Assembly (NCBI GenBank): GCA_942492635.1
Contig: CALOFP010000002.1
Span: 248,001 to 312,000, forward strand
Direction: 5' to 3'
DNA from: CALOFP01 sp942492635
Lineage (GTDB): Bacteria; UBP6; UBA1177; CALOFP01
DNA length: 64,000 nucleotides
Part shown: positions 1 to 7,892 of the stretch, piece by piece
Position numbering within the stretch: the first letter of the stretch is position 1
How the letters are laid out: each line of letters opens with the position of its first letter
The notes under the pieces: generated by a model
What the model was told of the DNA's origin: nothing
Databases searched by the model: none
The model's input: only the letters and a program-made list of their open reading frames with translations
Position numbers and translations under genes: made by a program

Positions 1-1
1 T

Positions 2-199
2 ACTGCCTCCTGTTCTGAAGAGAAGATAGAGAAGGCCATAAGAGATATTTTTGATCTCCGTCCCGCCGGAATTATCGAGCAGCTCGATCTTCTCAAACCT
101 GTATACAAGAGAACCGCCGCATACGGTCACTTCGGAAGAGATGCCTTCTCCTGGGAAAAAACAGACAAGGCTGAAGATCTCAGAGGGCTTTGCCTTTAA
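2..199 (+). CDS. metK: S-adenosylmethionine synthase, C-terminal end (partial)
   Basis: The window opens inside this gene; 65 codons and a TAA stop are present. The translation contains FDLRPAGIIEQLDLL and AAYGHFGRDAFSWE, which match the conserved C-terminus of MetK, the enzyme that makes S-adenosylmethionine from ATP and methionine in the cytoplasm. The catalytic and P-loop regions lie outside the window. The gene ends 3 bases before the stop codon of the convergent HDOD gene, so the two face each other tail to tail with no room for a separate terminator. Confidence 0.9.
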   Translation, partial: TASCSEEKIEKAIRDIFDLRPAGIIEQLDLLKPVYKRTAAYGHFGRDAFSWEKTDKAEDLRGLCL

Positions 200-202
200 T
201 TT

Positions 203-1057
203 TTAAAAGGATATCGTATTCTTTATCGACTGGAACTCATCTTCCGTTTTAAGGAAAAGGAGTTCCATCTCTTTTTCTTTTATCGGCATTTCATTTGCAA
301 TCTCGTCCGAGGTCTGATATCGCAAGGTGTCTGCTCCAGTTCCGCATCCCGACAGCATGGCCGTTATATCCGCCATATGGATTATGTTGCAGAGCATTCT
401 GTACTCCTTCGGAGAGTGGGCAGGTGTGTGGTGGAAAAGTGTTGCAACGCGGAATATTTCAGGAAGTTCCCAATGTGTTACAAGAAGGTAACCTGCTTCA
501 ACGTGATTTATTCCGAGAATCTCTTTTTCGATGGCGAGGAAGTCGCACTCATCACGATCTTTAAGGATCGATAACAGCTCCTCTTCATGATCCTCGAGAA
601 ACAGAGATAGGATGCTTTTTCCGATGTCGTGCATCAATCCGCATGTGTAGGCGGTACCCGGAGGAACAGGTGAGTCGATAATTGTTGCAAGCTCTCTAGA
701 TGCTATTGCACTTTTTATGCTGTGCTCCCACAGTTCGTTCAATCCGCTCCTGTAACCGGCAAGAACTTTCTTAAGGTGGGTTGCAGCGCCCATTTCAAGT
801 GCGAGAGTCACTATCAACCTTTCTCCCAATAAGGGAATCGCTTCTGCTACGGATGTTATCTGGCGGGAGAGGGAGAAGGCGGCACTGTTTACTATGGTGA
901 GGAGACGTCCTGTAAGAATCGGGTCCATTTTTACTATTGATTCGATATCGGATTTTTTGTAACTTCCCGAGGCCATGATTGTAATGAGTCTGGATGCACT
1001 TTCCGGAAGGGAAGATATTTTTTTTACCGATTCGGCGACAACTTTTTTATAATCCAT
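203..1057 (-). CDS. HDOD-domain signalling protein
   Basis: A 284-residue protein that is almost entirely an HDOD domain, the HD-GYP-related output domain common in chemotaxis and stress-signalling operons. Family-typical features are the N-terminal helical part with SLPESASRLITIM and DPILTGRLLTIVNSAAF, and a degenerate HD-like stretch TCGLMHDIGKSIL. HDOD proteins are usually thought not to be phosphohydrolases but protein-interaction modules. The ATG directly follows the cheD stop and has GGGAGCTGTAG in front of it. It is the last gene of the minus-strand che operon, so it probably acts downstream of CheA; its target is unknown. Confidence 0.85.
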   Translation of the reverse strand: MDYKKVVAESVKKISSLPESASRLITIMASGSYKKSDIESIVKMDPILTGRLLTIVNSAAFSLSRQITSVAEAIPLLGERLIVTLALEMGAATHLKKVLAGYRSGLNELWEHSIKSAIASRELATIIDSPVPPGTAYTCGLMHDIGKSILSLFLEDHEEELLSILKDRDECDFLAIEKEILGINHVEAGYLLVTHWELPEIFRVATLFHHTPAHSPKEYRMLCNIIHMADITAMLSGCGTGADTLRYQTSDEIANEMPIKEKEMELLFLKTEDEFQSIKNTISF

Positions 1058-1546
1058 CTACAGCTCCCATATGCCTTTTGAAGGGTTAAAAAGAAGAACC
1101 ATGCCGCTTGTTATATCAAGGGTCACTGTTCTACTGATCGTGCCTCCAATATCCTCCTTATGAACAGTCAATCCGTATCCGGCAAGAATTCGCTTTGCCG
1201 CCTCCACATTCTTCTTCCCAATATTGAAAAAGTTGTTTTTATCCATGACTGAAGCCCCCCCGGCAAGTTTTATGTTGAGATATTTTTTGCTCAGGTTGCC
1301 GTTGTTTTTTTTCATTCTGGAAAGCAGCTCAGGGATAGCAGTGTCTGCAAAATATCCCGGTTTGTTTTTTCCCTTTGTTTTGTCCGTCTGCGAATTGTGG
1401 AGAGCTACATGTGCCATTGCCCCTGTGCCAGTCTCCTTATCGTAGAGAATGACGGCGATGCAGGAACCCAGAGCATAGGTTTTTATCGATCCGTTGGGGG
1501 TACTTGATATGCCAAGATCCCCTATGCCGAGAACAATATCCTTCAA
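1058..1546 (-). CDS. cheD: chemoreceptor glutamine deamidase CheD
   Basis: A 162-residue CheD, which deamidates glutamines on methyl-accepting chemoreceptors and can partner with CheC in other bacteria. The catalytic set is intact: T23, C29 in YALGSCIAVILYD, and H46 in AMAHVAL, with the usual 17-residue Cys-His spacing. The start is TTG, overlapping the cheB stop as TTGA, with GGAGG about 9 bases upstream; the N-terminus MKDIVLGIGD aligns with known CheD starts. This is the functional-looking copy; a degenerate CheD-like gene lies at 3853-4374. No receptor gene is in the window. Confidence 0.9.
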   Translation of the reverse strand: MKDIVLGIGDLGISSTPNGSIKTYALGSCIAVILYDKETGTGAMAHVALHNSQTDKTKGKNKPGYFADTAIPELLSRMKKNNGNLSKKYLNIKLAGGASVMDKNNFFNIGKKNVEAAKRILAGYGLTVHKEDIGGTISRTVTLDITSGMVLLFNPSKGIWEL

Positions 1547-2604
1547 GATAAGGTGCCTCCGTTTTTTCTACCGCAAATTTTTACAAGTGTTCGACCTATA
1601 TCCTCAATATGGAGCATTTTGTCCGTTGCACCTAGATCGAAGGCCACCTTCGGCATACCGTATACAATTGAACTTTCCCTGTCCTGACCGAGGGTAACTG
1701 CGCCCCTCTTTCTCATTTCAAGAAGACCTTCAGCTCCGTCGCTTCCCATTCCCGTCAGGATAACACCTACACTTCTTGCCCCTACGGAATCGGCTACAGA
1801 TCTCATCATTACGTCTATGGAGGGACGATGCCCCTTAACCTTTTCCCCCTTGGATGATCTTACGAAGTAGGACGCTCCTCTTTTGATAACCTTGAGATGA
1901 AAATCTCCTGGTGCAACAAGGATTCTTCCTGCTACTATCTGATCGTTGTTTTCGGCTTCCTTTGCATCCATCATGCAGATTTGATCAAGCCGTTCGGCAA
2001 ACATTTTTGTGAATCCCGGAGGCATATGTTGTACAACCACCACCCCCGGCAGCGTATTGGGAAGTTTTTTGAGCACCTTTATCAGGGCCTCCGTCCCGCC
2101 TGTACTTGCTCCGATTGCAATAATGTCGTGGGAAAGATGATTGTTTGTCCTGGGAGGCTGATCTTGTCTCTTTTCAATTTTTTTCCATCGTGAAACATCT
2201 TCGGTTGCGGCTCCGGTTATCATTTTTTGAAGTTTTTCAGACCATTCAACTGAGTTTTGTTCTTTGGAGTCTGAAGAGTAACCGATGGATGCTACAGCTC
2301 CCGCCGAAAGTGCCTCAATCGTCTTTTTTTTACTTGCCTTATCCGTTGGAGAAATCACAACGATCGGAATAGGGTGTTGCGGCATCAGTTTTTTTATGAA
2401 CAGAGATCCGTCAAGTCTCGGAAGCTCAATGTTGATAAGAAGCACATCCGGTTGAAGTCGAACGATCTTGTCCCTTCCAACAAAGGCGTCGGAGGCGGTT
2501 CCGGCGAGGTTAAGGTTTTGGGATGATTCAATAATATCAGAAAGGGTTTTTCTCATATTCGCCGAAGCTTCAATGACGAGGACATTAATCTGCCTGCTCT
2601 TCAT
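1543..2604 (-). CDS. cheB: protein-glutamate methylesterase CheB with a degenerate receiver domain
   Basis: A 353-residue CheB: N-terminal receiver-like domain (about 1-115), linker, and C-terminal methylesterase (about 158-347). The esterase triad is present: S167 in IGASTGGTEAL, H193 in VVQHMPPGFT, and D289 in ILTGMGSDGAEG. The receiver is unusual. The phosphoacceptor Asp is Asn58 (VLLINIELPRLDG), the acidic pair reads E12-A13 (VLVIEASANMR), and the conserved Lys of the GAV...K motif is Tyr109 (GAVASIGYS). It should therefore demethylate receptors without normal activation by CheA phosphotransfer. It is translationally coupled to cheD and sits 4 bases after the response-regulator gene. Confidence 0.92.
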   Translation of the reverse strand: MKSRQINVLVIEASANMRKTLSDIIESSQNLNLAGTASDAFVGRDKIVRLQPDVLLINIELPRLDGSLFIKKLMPQHPIPIVVISPTDKASKKKTIEALSAGAVASIGYSSDSKEQNSVEWSEKLQKMITGAATEDVSRWKKIEKRQDQPPRTNNHLSHDIIAIGASTGGTEALIKVLKKLPNTLPGVVVVQHMPPGFTKMFAERLDQICMMDAKEAENNDQIVAGRILVAPGDFHLKVIKRGASYFVRSSKGEKVKGHRPSIDVMMRSVADSVGARSVGVILTGMGSDGAEGLLEMRKRGAVTLGQDRESSIVYGMPKVAFDLGATDKMLHIEDIGRTLVKICGRKNGGTLS

Positions 2605-2608
2605 TCGA

Positions 2609-3031
2609 TTACCTTTTTTTGTTGATCAGATCCTTCAGTTTGTTTGCGAGCAATTCCGGAGCTGCAGGTTTAACGATGTAGTCATATGCTCCAAGCTCGG
2701 ATGCCTTTGATCGCTCCAGTTCATTCATTGTTGTTGTGAGAACTATGACGGGAATCTTTTCCAGATCATCTTCTTCCCGCATTGTTTTAAGGAATTCGAA
2801 ACCGTTGATCCGAGGCATTTTCAGATCAAGCAGGATTACGGAGGGAAGCTGTTTTTCCTGGCTGTTGCGCCCCTCTTGATTAAGTAGAAAATTGAGAGCC
2901 TCCCTGCCATCACGTACTACGAGGATGTTTTTTTCGGAAATTCCGATATCTTTAAGTTCCATGACAAGTAGGTTTGCATGATCCCTGTTGTCTTCAGCAA
3001 TGAGAATTAACAGCTTTGAATTATGTTTCAT
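2609..3031 (-). CDS. single-domain response regulator (Rcp1/CheY-like)
   Basis: A 140-residue stand-alone receiver domain. The phosphorylation residues are all present: acidic pair in LIAEDNRDH, phosphoacceptor Asp in VILLDLKMPRINGFEF, Thr in VIVLTTTMNE, and Lys in YIVKPA. The insertion after the second strand (LNFLLNQEGRNSQEKQLPS) resembles Rcp1-type regulators more than enteric CheY. It is the only intact receiver in this operon, since the CheB receiver is degenerate, and so is the most likely direct phosphoryl acceptor of CheA here. The effector it binds is not identifiable from the sequence. Confidence 0.88.
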   Translation of the reverse strand: MKHNSKLLILIAEDNRDHANLLVMELKDIGISEKNILVVRDGREALNFLLNQEGRNSQEKQLPSVILLDLKMPRINGFEFLKTMREEDDLEKIPVIVLTTTMNELERSKASELGAYDYIVKPAAPELLANKLKDLINKKR

Positions 3032-3034
3032 TTT

Positions 3035-3853
3035 TTACCTCTTCCGGTAGAGAGCCGGACGAACATACTCAAAACGTGAGTTACTTCTCTCTATTGTTTC
3101 CGAATGGCCGATGAATAGGTATCCGCCTGGAAGAAGTGCATTGTGAAACTTGTCTATAAGATTCTCTCTTGTTGGTTTGTCGAAGTAGATCATGACATTT
3201 CTGCAGAATATTATGTGGAACCTGGATTTGAACGGGAACGGATTCATCAGGTTGAATCTCTTGAACAGAACCTCCTTTTTAACTTCCATCGTTACCGTGT
3301 AGTTTCCTTCAGGAAGCTTTTGGAAAAAACGGGAACGTAGGTTGGGTGGTATGGCCTCCAACCGTTCTTTGGGGTAAATGCCGCTCTTTCCTGTTTTTAA
3401 TACATTCGTATCGATGTCGGAAGCAAGAATTCCCGCTTCGTAATTCGCATACTTTTCTTTCAGGTAATCTTTCATGAGCATCACCAGCATGTAGGGTTCC
3501 TCTCCAGAAGAACAACCTGCGCTCCAGATGCGAATGTCTTTCTCACGGTTTCTCTTAAGGCGTGACACTATCTCCGGGAGTGCCTGATCGGTGAAAAAGG
3601 AAAAATGTTCGCTTTCCCGGTAAAAAAAAGTGTGATTTGTAGATATTGCATTTACAAGCTCGGAAAGAGCATCCCCCGATCTGTCCGTCTTCAGTTTGTT
3701 GAGGTAGTTTGGAAAGTCGATAGATTTCTCTTTTCTGAAGAGTTTGGTTAGGCGAGCCTCTACCATTCCTTTTTTATTATCGGGCAGGTTTATACCGAAT
3801 TGATCATATACAAAGCGTGAAAGTTCTCGAAACTCACTTTTCTTCAATTCCAT
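3035..3853 (-). CDS. cheR: chemotaxis protein methyltransferase CheR
   Basis: A full-length 272-residue CheR, which methylates glutamates on chemoreceptors using S-adenosylmethionine. The N-terminal all-helical domain (about 1-75, MELKKSEFRELSRFV) is followed by TNHTFFYRE, the SAM-binding loop IWSAGCSSGEEPY, IIFCRNVMIYFD and LFIGHSETI. The ATG overlaps the stop of the CheD-like gene by one base (TAATG) and has GGAGG upstream. It looks fully functional, in contrast to the shortened CheR-like protein at 4371-5021. Confidence 0.93.
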   Translation of the reverse strand: MELKKSEFRELSRFVYDQFGINLPDNKKGMVEARLTKLFRKEKSIDFPNYLNKLKTDRSGDALSELVNAISTNHTFFYRESEHFSFFTDQALPEIVSRLKRNREKDIRIWSAGCSSGEEPYMLVMLMKDYLKEKYANYEAGILASDIDTNVLKTGKSGIYPKERLEAIPPNLRSRFFQKLPEGNYTVTMEVKKEVLFKRFNLMNPFPFKSRFHIIFCRNVMIYFDKPTRENLIDKFHNALLPGGYLFIGHSETIERSNSRFEYVRPALYRKR

Positions 3854-4374
3854 TAATTTGATCCTCCGGAAGTAGTAATGGATGGATACCAGTCCCCTTC
3901 GCGAATAGATTCAACTGCCGCGCAGATGGTTTCTCCTGTATAGGAGTTGAAAATCACTTTTCGCCCTCTTTTTCCTCCGGAATCCGATATGTCCAGTTGA
4001 ATTCCGTTGGAAAAGAGCAGTTCTCGTGCTTTCCTGCAGTTTGTTTCTGCAAGACGAGGGGTGAAGTTTGACGCATCGGGGTTTTCTGCTCCACCGAATA
4101 GAGATGCCTCCAGATTTTCTTTGCTCGAACCCTTTTTGCGTAGCAGCGTGAGTAGTTTCATTATTGACGGTTCCGCAAAACAGGTGGATGGCCTGCAGTT
4201 TGATGGCACTTCCGGCAGGAAAAAGTAGCACATACCTCCCTGTAGAAGTTTTCTGTCGAATAGGGTGACGGCAATACCTGAACCCACAACCGCACAAAGA
4301 AGGGAAGGGTTGCAGTTGAGACAGATTGATCCTGGAATCATGTAGACCCTCTCAAATCTTTTTACGTCATTCAT
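3853..4374 (-). CDS. CheD-like protein lacking the deamidase catalytic residues
   Basis: A 173-residue CheD-family protein. The start chosen is the ATG at 4374, because it overlaps the upstream stop as ATGA and has CGGAG at a proper distance; a longer frame to 4410 exists. The CheD core is recognisable in VVGSGIAVTLFD, FFLPE and SLFGGAENP. However, the three catalytic positions of CheD are changed: Thr is C27, Cys is G33, and His is Y50, with the same 17-residue spacing as in the active copy at 1058-1546. It is probably a non-catalytic binding protein, perhaps for CheR-like proteins or receptors. The function is inferred. Confidence 0.75.
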   Translation of the reverse strand: MNDVKRFERVYMIPGSICLNCNPSLLCAVVGSGIAVTLFDRKLLQGGMCYFFLPEVPSNCRPSTCFAEPSIMKLLTLLRKKGSSKENLEASLFGGAENPDASNFTPRLAETNCRKARELLFSNGIQLDISDSGGKRGRKVIFNSYTGETICAAVESIREGDWYPSITTSGGSN

Positions 4375-5021
4375 CGCAAACTCCGATAATCGGTAATTGC
4401 TGCCCTGCAATCTTCTCGCTTATTTTTTCTGTATATCCTTGCGTTTGATGTGAGCCTCTCAAACAGAGAGTCCGTTTCCTCAGGTAGTCTCTGAGTCTGT
4501 TCTAAAACCAGCAGCCCTCCTGGTAAAAGAGCGTTGTAGAACATACGAATGATTTCGATGCGTCTCGATTCCTTAAAGTGCAGAAGGACATTTTTGCAAA
4601 GAACGAGAGAGAAATCCGATTCCGGAGGAGTCAGATCCTCAAGGTCATGTTTCTGAAAGGTTATCCTGTTTCGTATCCTGCGGTTTGCCTGCAGTGAGGT
4701 CCCTCCGGGAAGAGGGCGGAAGTGTTTCTCTTTGAGCGATTTGTTTACTCGATGAAGAAGTTCTCCGGGAAAAACCCCTTCCGTTACTCTTTCTCTGAAT
4801 CTGTTGGAGATGTCTATGTCCGTGGCGAGAATATGCACGTTGTTGAAGGCATGGTAACCCATAGACTCCGCAAGGATGACTGCAAGAGTGTAAGGCTCTT
4901 CTCCGGAGGCGCAGCCTGCATCCCATATCCTGACGGTGCTTCGACCGCTCGCATCTTGAGCCAGGATAGCGGCCGCCATTTGCAGGGTGTAACCGTCTCT
5001 GAAGAAGTAGGTGAATGCCAT
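4371..5021 (-). CDS. CheR-like methyltransferase without the N-terminal domain
   Basis: A CheR-type SAM-dependent methyltransferase domain of about 216 residues beginning MAFTYFFRDG. SAM-binding IWDAGCASGEEPYTL, FSLVLCKNVLLHF and LLPGGLLVLEQTQ follow the order in full-length CheR, but the roughly 75-residue N-terminal helical domain that helps recognise receptors is absent. The ATG at 5021 lies 3 bases after the cheW stop with GGAGG 13 bases upstream; an alternative GTG at 5057 overlaps cheW. cheW occupies the space where the missing domain would be, so this is a real short form and not a frameshift remnant. It overlaps the CheD-like gene by 4 bases. Confidence 0.78.
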   Translation of the reverse strand: MAFTYFFRDGYTLQMAAAILAQDASGRSTVRIWDAGCASGEEPYTLAVILAESMGYHAFNNVHILATDIDISNRFRERVTEGVFPGELLHRVNKSLKEKHFRPLPGGTSLQANRRIRNRITFQKHDLEDLTPPESDFSLVLCKNVLLHFKESRRIEIIRMFYNALLPGGLLVLEQTQRLPEETDSLFERLTSNARIYRKNKREDCRAAITDYRSLR

Positions 5022-5023
5022 CC

Positions 5024-5536
5024 CTATTCCACAGCCTCCATGATAGACCTTATACACTGATCTCTGAGTACTTTTCCCACGTCCAGAATGATCTTTACCT
5101 GTTCATCAACTTTTCCCATTCCCTTGATGAAACGGTTTTCACCCTCTTTTCCGGGAGCGGGATCAATCTGCTGGTCCGGAATGTCGAGTACTTCTGAAAC
5201 TCTGTCAACGATCAGGCCTGTCAGAATATCTTCCATGCTTACTACGACAATACAGGTCCGGTCGTCGTATTCCCTGGAGTCTATTCCGAACCTCTTTCTT
5301 ACGTCGACTACCGGAATAACCTTTCCCCTGAGGTTTATGACTCCCTCAACATATGCGTTTGTTTCGGGGACTGCGGTGATCTTCTGTATTCGTATGATCT
5401 CCCTGACATATTTAATTTCTATGGCAAAGTCCTCACGGGCAATTCTAAAGGTAAGGTACTTTTCCTTCTGGGTATCCTCCTCCTCGAAAAAAACCTCTTC
5501 TTCGTTGAATTCACTGCTGATCTCTCTTTCCGTCAT
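5024..5536 (-). CDS. cheW: chemotaxis coupling protein CheW
   Basis: A 170-residue CheW, the adaptor that links chemoreceptors to CheA at the inner membrane. The domain starts near residue 28 (YLTFRIAREDFAIEIKYVREI) and contains VEGVINLRGKVIPVVDVRKRFG, typical of the family. A charged, Glu-rich N-terminal tail of about 25 residues precedes it. The ATG overlaps the cheA stop as ATGA with GGAGG at the right distance, so it is translationally coupled to cheA. Confidence 0.93.
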   Translation of the reverse strand: MTEREISSEFNEEEVFFEEEDTQKEKYLTFRIAREDFAIEIKYVREIIRIQKITAVPETNAYVEGVINLRGKVIPVVDVRKRFGIDSREYDDRTCIVVVSMEDILTGLIVDRVSEVLDIPDQQIDPAPGKEGENRFIKGMGKVDEQVKIILDVGKVLRDQCIRSIMEAVE

Positions 5537-7779
5537 GCTTCGCCTCCGCTAAAATCATTTTTAACACCCTCTATCAGACTGTCGATATCGAGGATGAGGC
5601 TTATTCCTCCGTCCCCGAGGATGGTGCAGCCCGATATACCGTGAATTTTTCCAATATATTCTGAAAGTCCCTTGATTACGGTTTGCTGTTGTCCGATTAT
5701 CTCGTCTACGAAGAGAGCGGACTGCCTTTTTTCGGACTCAACCACGACAAGAATTCCGTTGGATAGTTTTTCGTTGGCATTTCTGATACCGTAGATCTGG
5801 TGGAGCCTCAGGATCGGGAGAAGTTCGTTCCTGAGTTTGACGATTTCAGTTCCGTCGGGTGAAACAGTTATCTGCCTTTCCTGCGGTTTGAAGAACTCCT
5901 TTATCGAAAGGATCGGGATAATGTAGTGCGACTGACCTACCCTCACCATCATACCGTCGATAATGGCCAGTGTGAGGGGAATTCTCAGGATAACCTTTGT
6001 TCCCTTTCCCGGGGTGGAGTGAATGTCCACCTTTCCGCTTATCCTGTCCAGGTTCTTTTTAACCACATCCATGCCGACCCCTCTGCCGGATATGTCGGTA
6101 ATTTTTTCTGCGGTGGAAAAGCCGGGATGAAAGATCAGAGAGTAGATATCCCTGTCCGAAGAAGGAATGTTGTCCGGATCGATGAGACCCTGGTCTATAG
6201 CCTTCTTTAGAACCTTGTCACGGTCTATTCCTTTTCCGTCATCCTCTACGACTATCCAGATCTCTCCCTCCTCGTGGCTGGCTCGCAGGGTGACGTTTCC
6301 CTTTCCCTCTTTTCCCGAGGCTCTTCTTTCTTCTTCACTTTCTAAGCCGTGATCAATGGAGTTTCTGATTATGTGAACGAGCGGATCTGTTATCAGTTCG
6401 ATAACCGTTTTGTCAAGCTCTGTCTCCTCTCCCTCAAGTCTCAGAGAAACCTTTTTCCCCGACTTGTTGGAAAGATCGTGGACCAGTCGCATCATTTTTC
6501 GGAAGAGACCCATTACCGGGATCATCCTCATGTTCACTGCGGTTTCCTGGAGTTCCCTGACGATCTTGGCCATATGAGATGCGGCCTTGTTGAAGTTGAC
6601 CATCTCCTGGGCCTGGGAGAGGAGATCCAGATCCGGATTGTGAATTATCATGTTGTTTGCGATAACAAGTTCTCCGATCAGGTTTATCAGGGAATCGAGT
6701 TTTGATATGTTGACGCGTATGTCCTGTCGTTTCACCTCTCTGGTGGGGGCTATCTGCTTTTTCACCTGACTTACTTCTCTTGTACGCTGTTCTTTGAGAG
6801 CTTCATCTATCTCCTCTTTATCTGCTGCACCCATTTCTACAAGGATTTCACCCAGAGGTTTCTTTTGAACGTTTAAAGCTTCGTCCAACTTGTCGGTGGA
6901 GATTACCCCCTTCTCTACGAGAATCGATCCCAGTTTTGATTTTTTTTCATCTTCCTGTGCAAGGAAATCCTTCGGAAGCATGTCTCTTATAAGTTCGATA
7001 TAGAGATCGATACCCTGGATTTCTCCGTAGGAACACTCTGAAAGCTCAAGATCGGTAACAATATCAATCAGCTGGAGAAGCGTATTCAATCCCTGTCCGA
7101 CATTAATCGGTGCATCCGAAGATATTGCCGTTCCCAACATCTCCATATGACGAAACAGCTTGGCAAGATCTTCCGATCCCGTTTCCTGGCCGAAGATTCT
7201 AAGACTCTCAAGAGAGTTTGATAGTGCCTGCTGTACTGTTCTGTTGTTGTCATCTCCAAGCAACAGCGTAACGCACTTTTCTACCTGTTTTAATAGGGTG
7301 TCTATGTCGTCGTTCCGTTGATCCGGAGGCAGCGGTGGATCACCGGGTAGAGGAAAAGTTTTCTCCTGGTTCATGGCGTAGGATAGTGTGTTTATGATTG
7401 TGAATGCCTGGTCCTTCATCTCCTCGTCTGAAAGATCTGCAGCCACCTTTTCGATAGCATCCTTTATGAAGTCTGATGAGAGAACGAAGAGGTCGATGTG
7501 TTCCTTCAGGAGGGGAAGTTTTTCTGCCCTTACGAGATCCAGAAGATTTTCTGAAGCATGAGCCACATCCTTGATATTGTTGAATAGGAGAAAGCTGGCG
7601 CCACCTTTAATGGAGTGGAAGGTTCTAAAAATCGTATTGATTGTCTCACCGTCCGGTGCGTTTTCATCCATTTCCCGTTCGAGGGAGAGGACGGACACTT
7701 CAAGATCATCCAAAAGATCTCTGCAGTCCTGAACAAACTCGTTTATGATCTCAATGTTGTCCTGGTCTATTCCATTCAT
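5533..7779 (-). CDS. cheA: chemotaxis histidine kinase CheA with two GspE-N-like repeats
   Basis: A 748-residue CheA. The P1/Hpt domain has the phosphorylated His55 in FHSIKGGASF. A helical region (about 155-275) and two tandem repeats (about 282-331) follow, then dimerization P3, kinase P4 with the N box (HIIRNSIDHGLE), G1 (EDDGKGID) and G2 (GRGVGMDVVKK), and a CheW-like P5. The repeats (KLGSILVEKG... and PLGEILVEMG..., each ending in EAL..Q) resemble the N-terminal motif of GspE/PilB/MshE ATPases and replace a usual P2 domain. The ATG at 7779 is preferred over the longer frame because GAGGGG lies 6 bases upstream. It is the first gene of the operon. Confidence 0.93.
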   Translation of the reverse strand: MNGIDQDNIEIINEFVQDCRDLLDDLEVSVLSLEREMDENAPDGETINTIFRTFHSIKGGASFLLFNNIKDVAHASENLLDLVRAEKLPLLKEHIDLFVLSSDFIKDAIEKVAADLSDEEMKDQAFTIINTLSYAMNQEKTFPLPGDPPLPPDQRNDDIDTLLKQVEKCVTLLLGDDNNRTVQQALSNSLESLRIFGQETGSEDLAKLFRHMEMLGTAISSDAPINVGQGLNTLLQLIDIVTDLELSECSYGEIQGIDLYIELIRDMLPKDFLAQEDEKKSKLGSILVEKGVISTDKLDEALNVQKKPLGEILVEMGAADKEEIDEALKEQRTREVSQVKKQIAPTREVKRQDIRVNISKLDSLINLIGELVIANNMIIHNPDLDLLSQAQEMVNFNKAASHMAKIVRELQETAVNMRMIPVMGLFRKMMRLVHDLSNKSGKKVSLRLEGEETELDKTVIELITDPLVHIIRNSIDHGLESEEERRASGKEGKGNVTLRASHEEGEIWIVVEDDGKGIDRDKVLKKAIDQGLIDPDNIPSSDRDIYSLIFHPGFSTAEKITDISGRGVGMDVVKKNLDRISGKVDIHSTPGKGTKVILRIPLTLAIIDGMMVRVGQSHYIIPILSIKEFFKPQERQITVSPDGTEIVKLRNELLPILRLHQIYGIRNANEKLSNGILVVVESEKRQSALFVDEIIGQQQTVIKGLSEYIGKIHGISGCTILGDGGISLILDIDSLIEGVKNDFSGGEA
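6787..6936 (-). other. tandem GspE-N/MshEN-like repeats inside cheA
   Basis: This part of cheA encodes two back-to-back copies of a 24-residue motif of the form LGxILVExG...(I/L)DEAL..Q, joined by only a Lys-Lys linker. The same pattern occurs at the N-terminus of GspE in this window (KLGEILVDN...). In MshE-type ATPases a related motif binds cyclic di-GMP, but it normally begins with Arg-Leu-Gly and the copies are separated by a longer spacer; here the lead residues are Lys and Pro. Ligand binding is therefore uncertain. Confidence 0.6.
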
Positions 7780-7892
7780 AATCAGCCCCTCATGAAAATT
7801 CGTCATGACTTCTTTTTGTTGAGTAGAAGTATACAACTCTTTTTCTTTAGATGGAAGAGTTGGGCTGTAATATGATTTTTAATTGAGGGAAA

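Noticed and set aside
5022..5536. Frameshift remnant of a CheR N-terminal domain upstream of the short CheR
   Set aside because: This stretch is an intact cheW gene; no alpha-helical CheR remnant is encoded in another frame.
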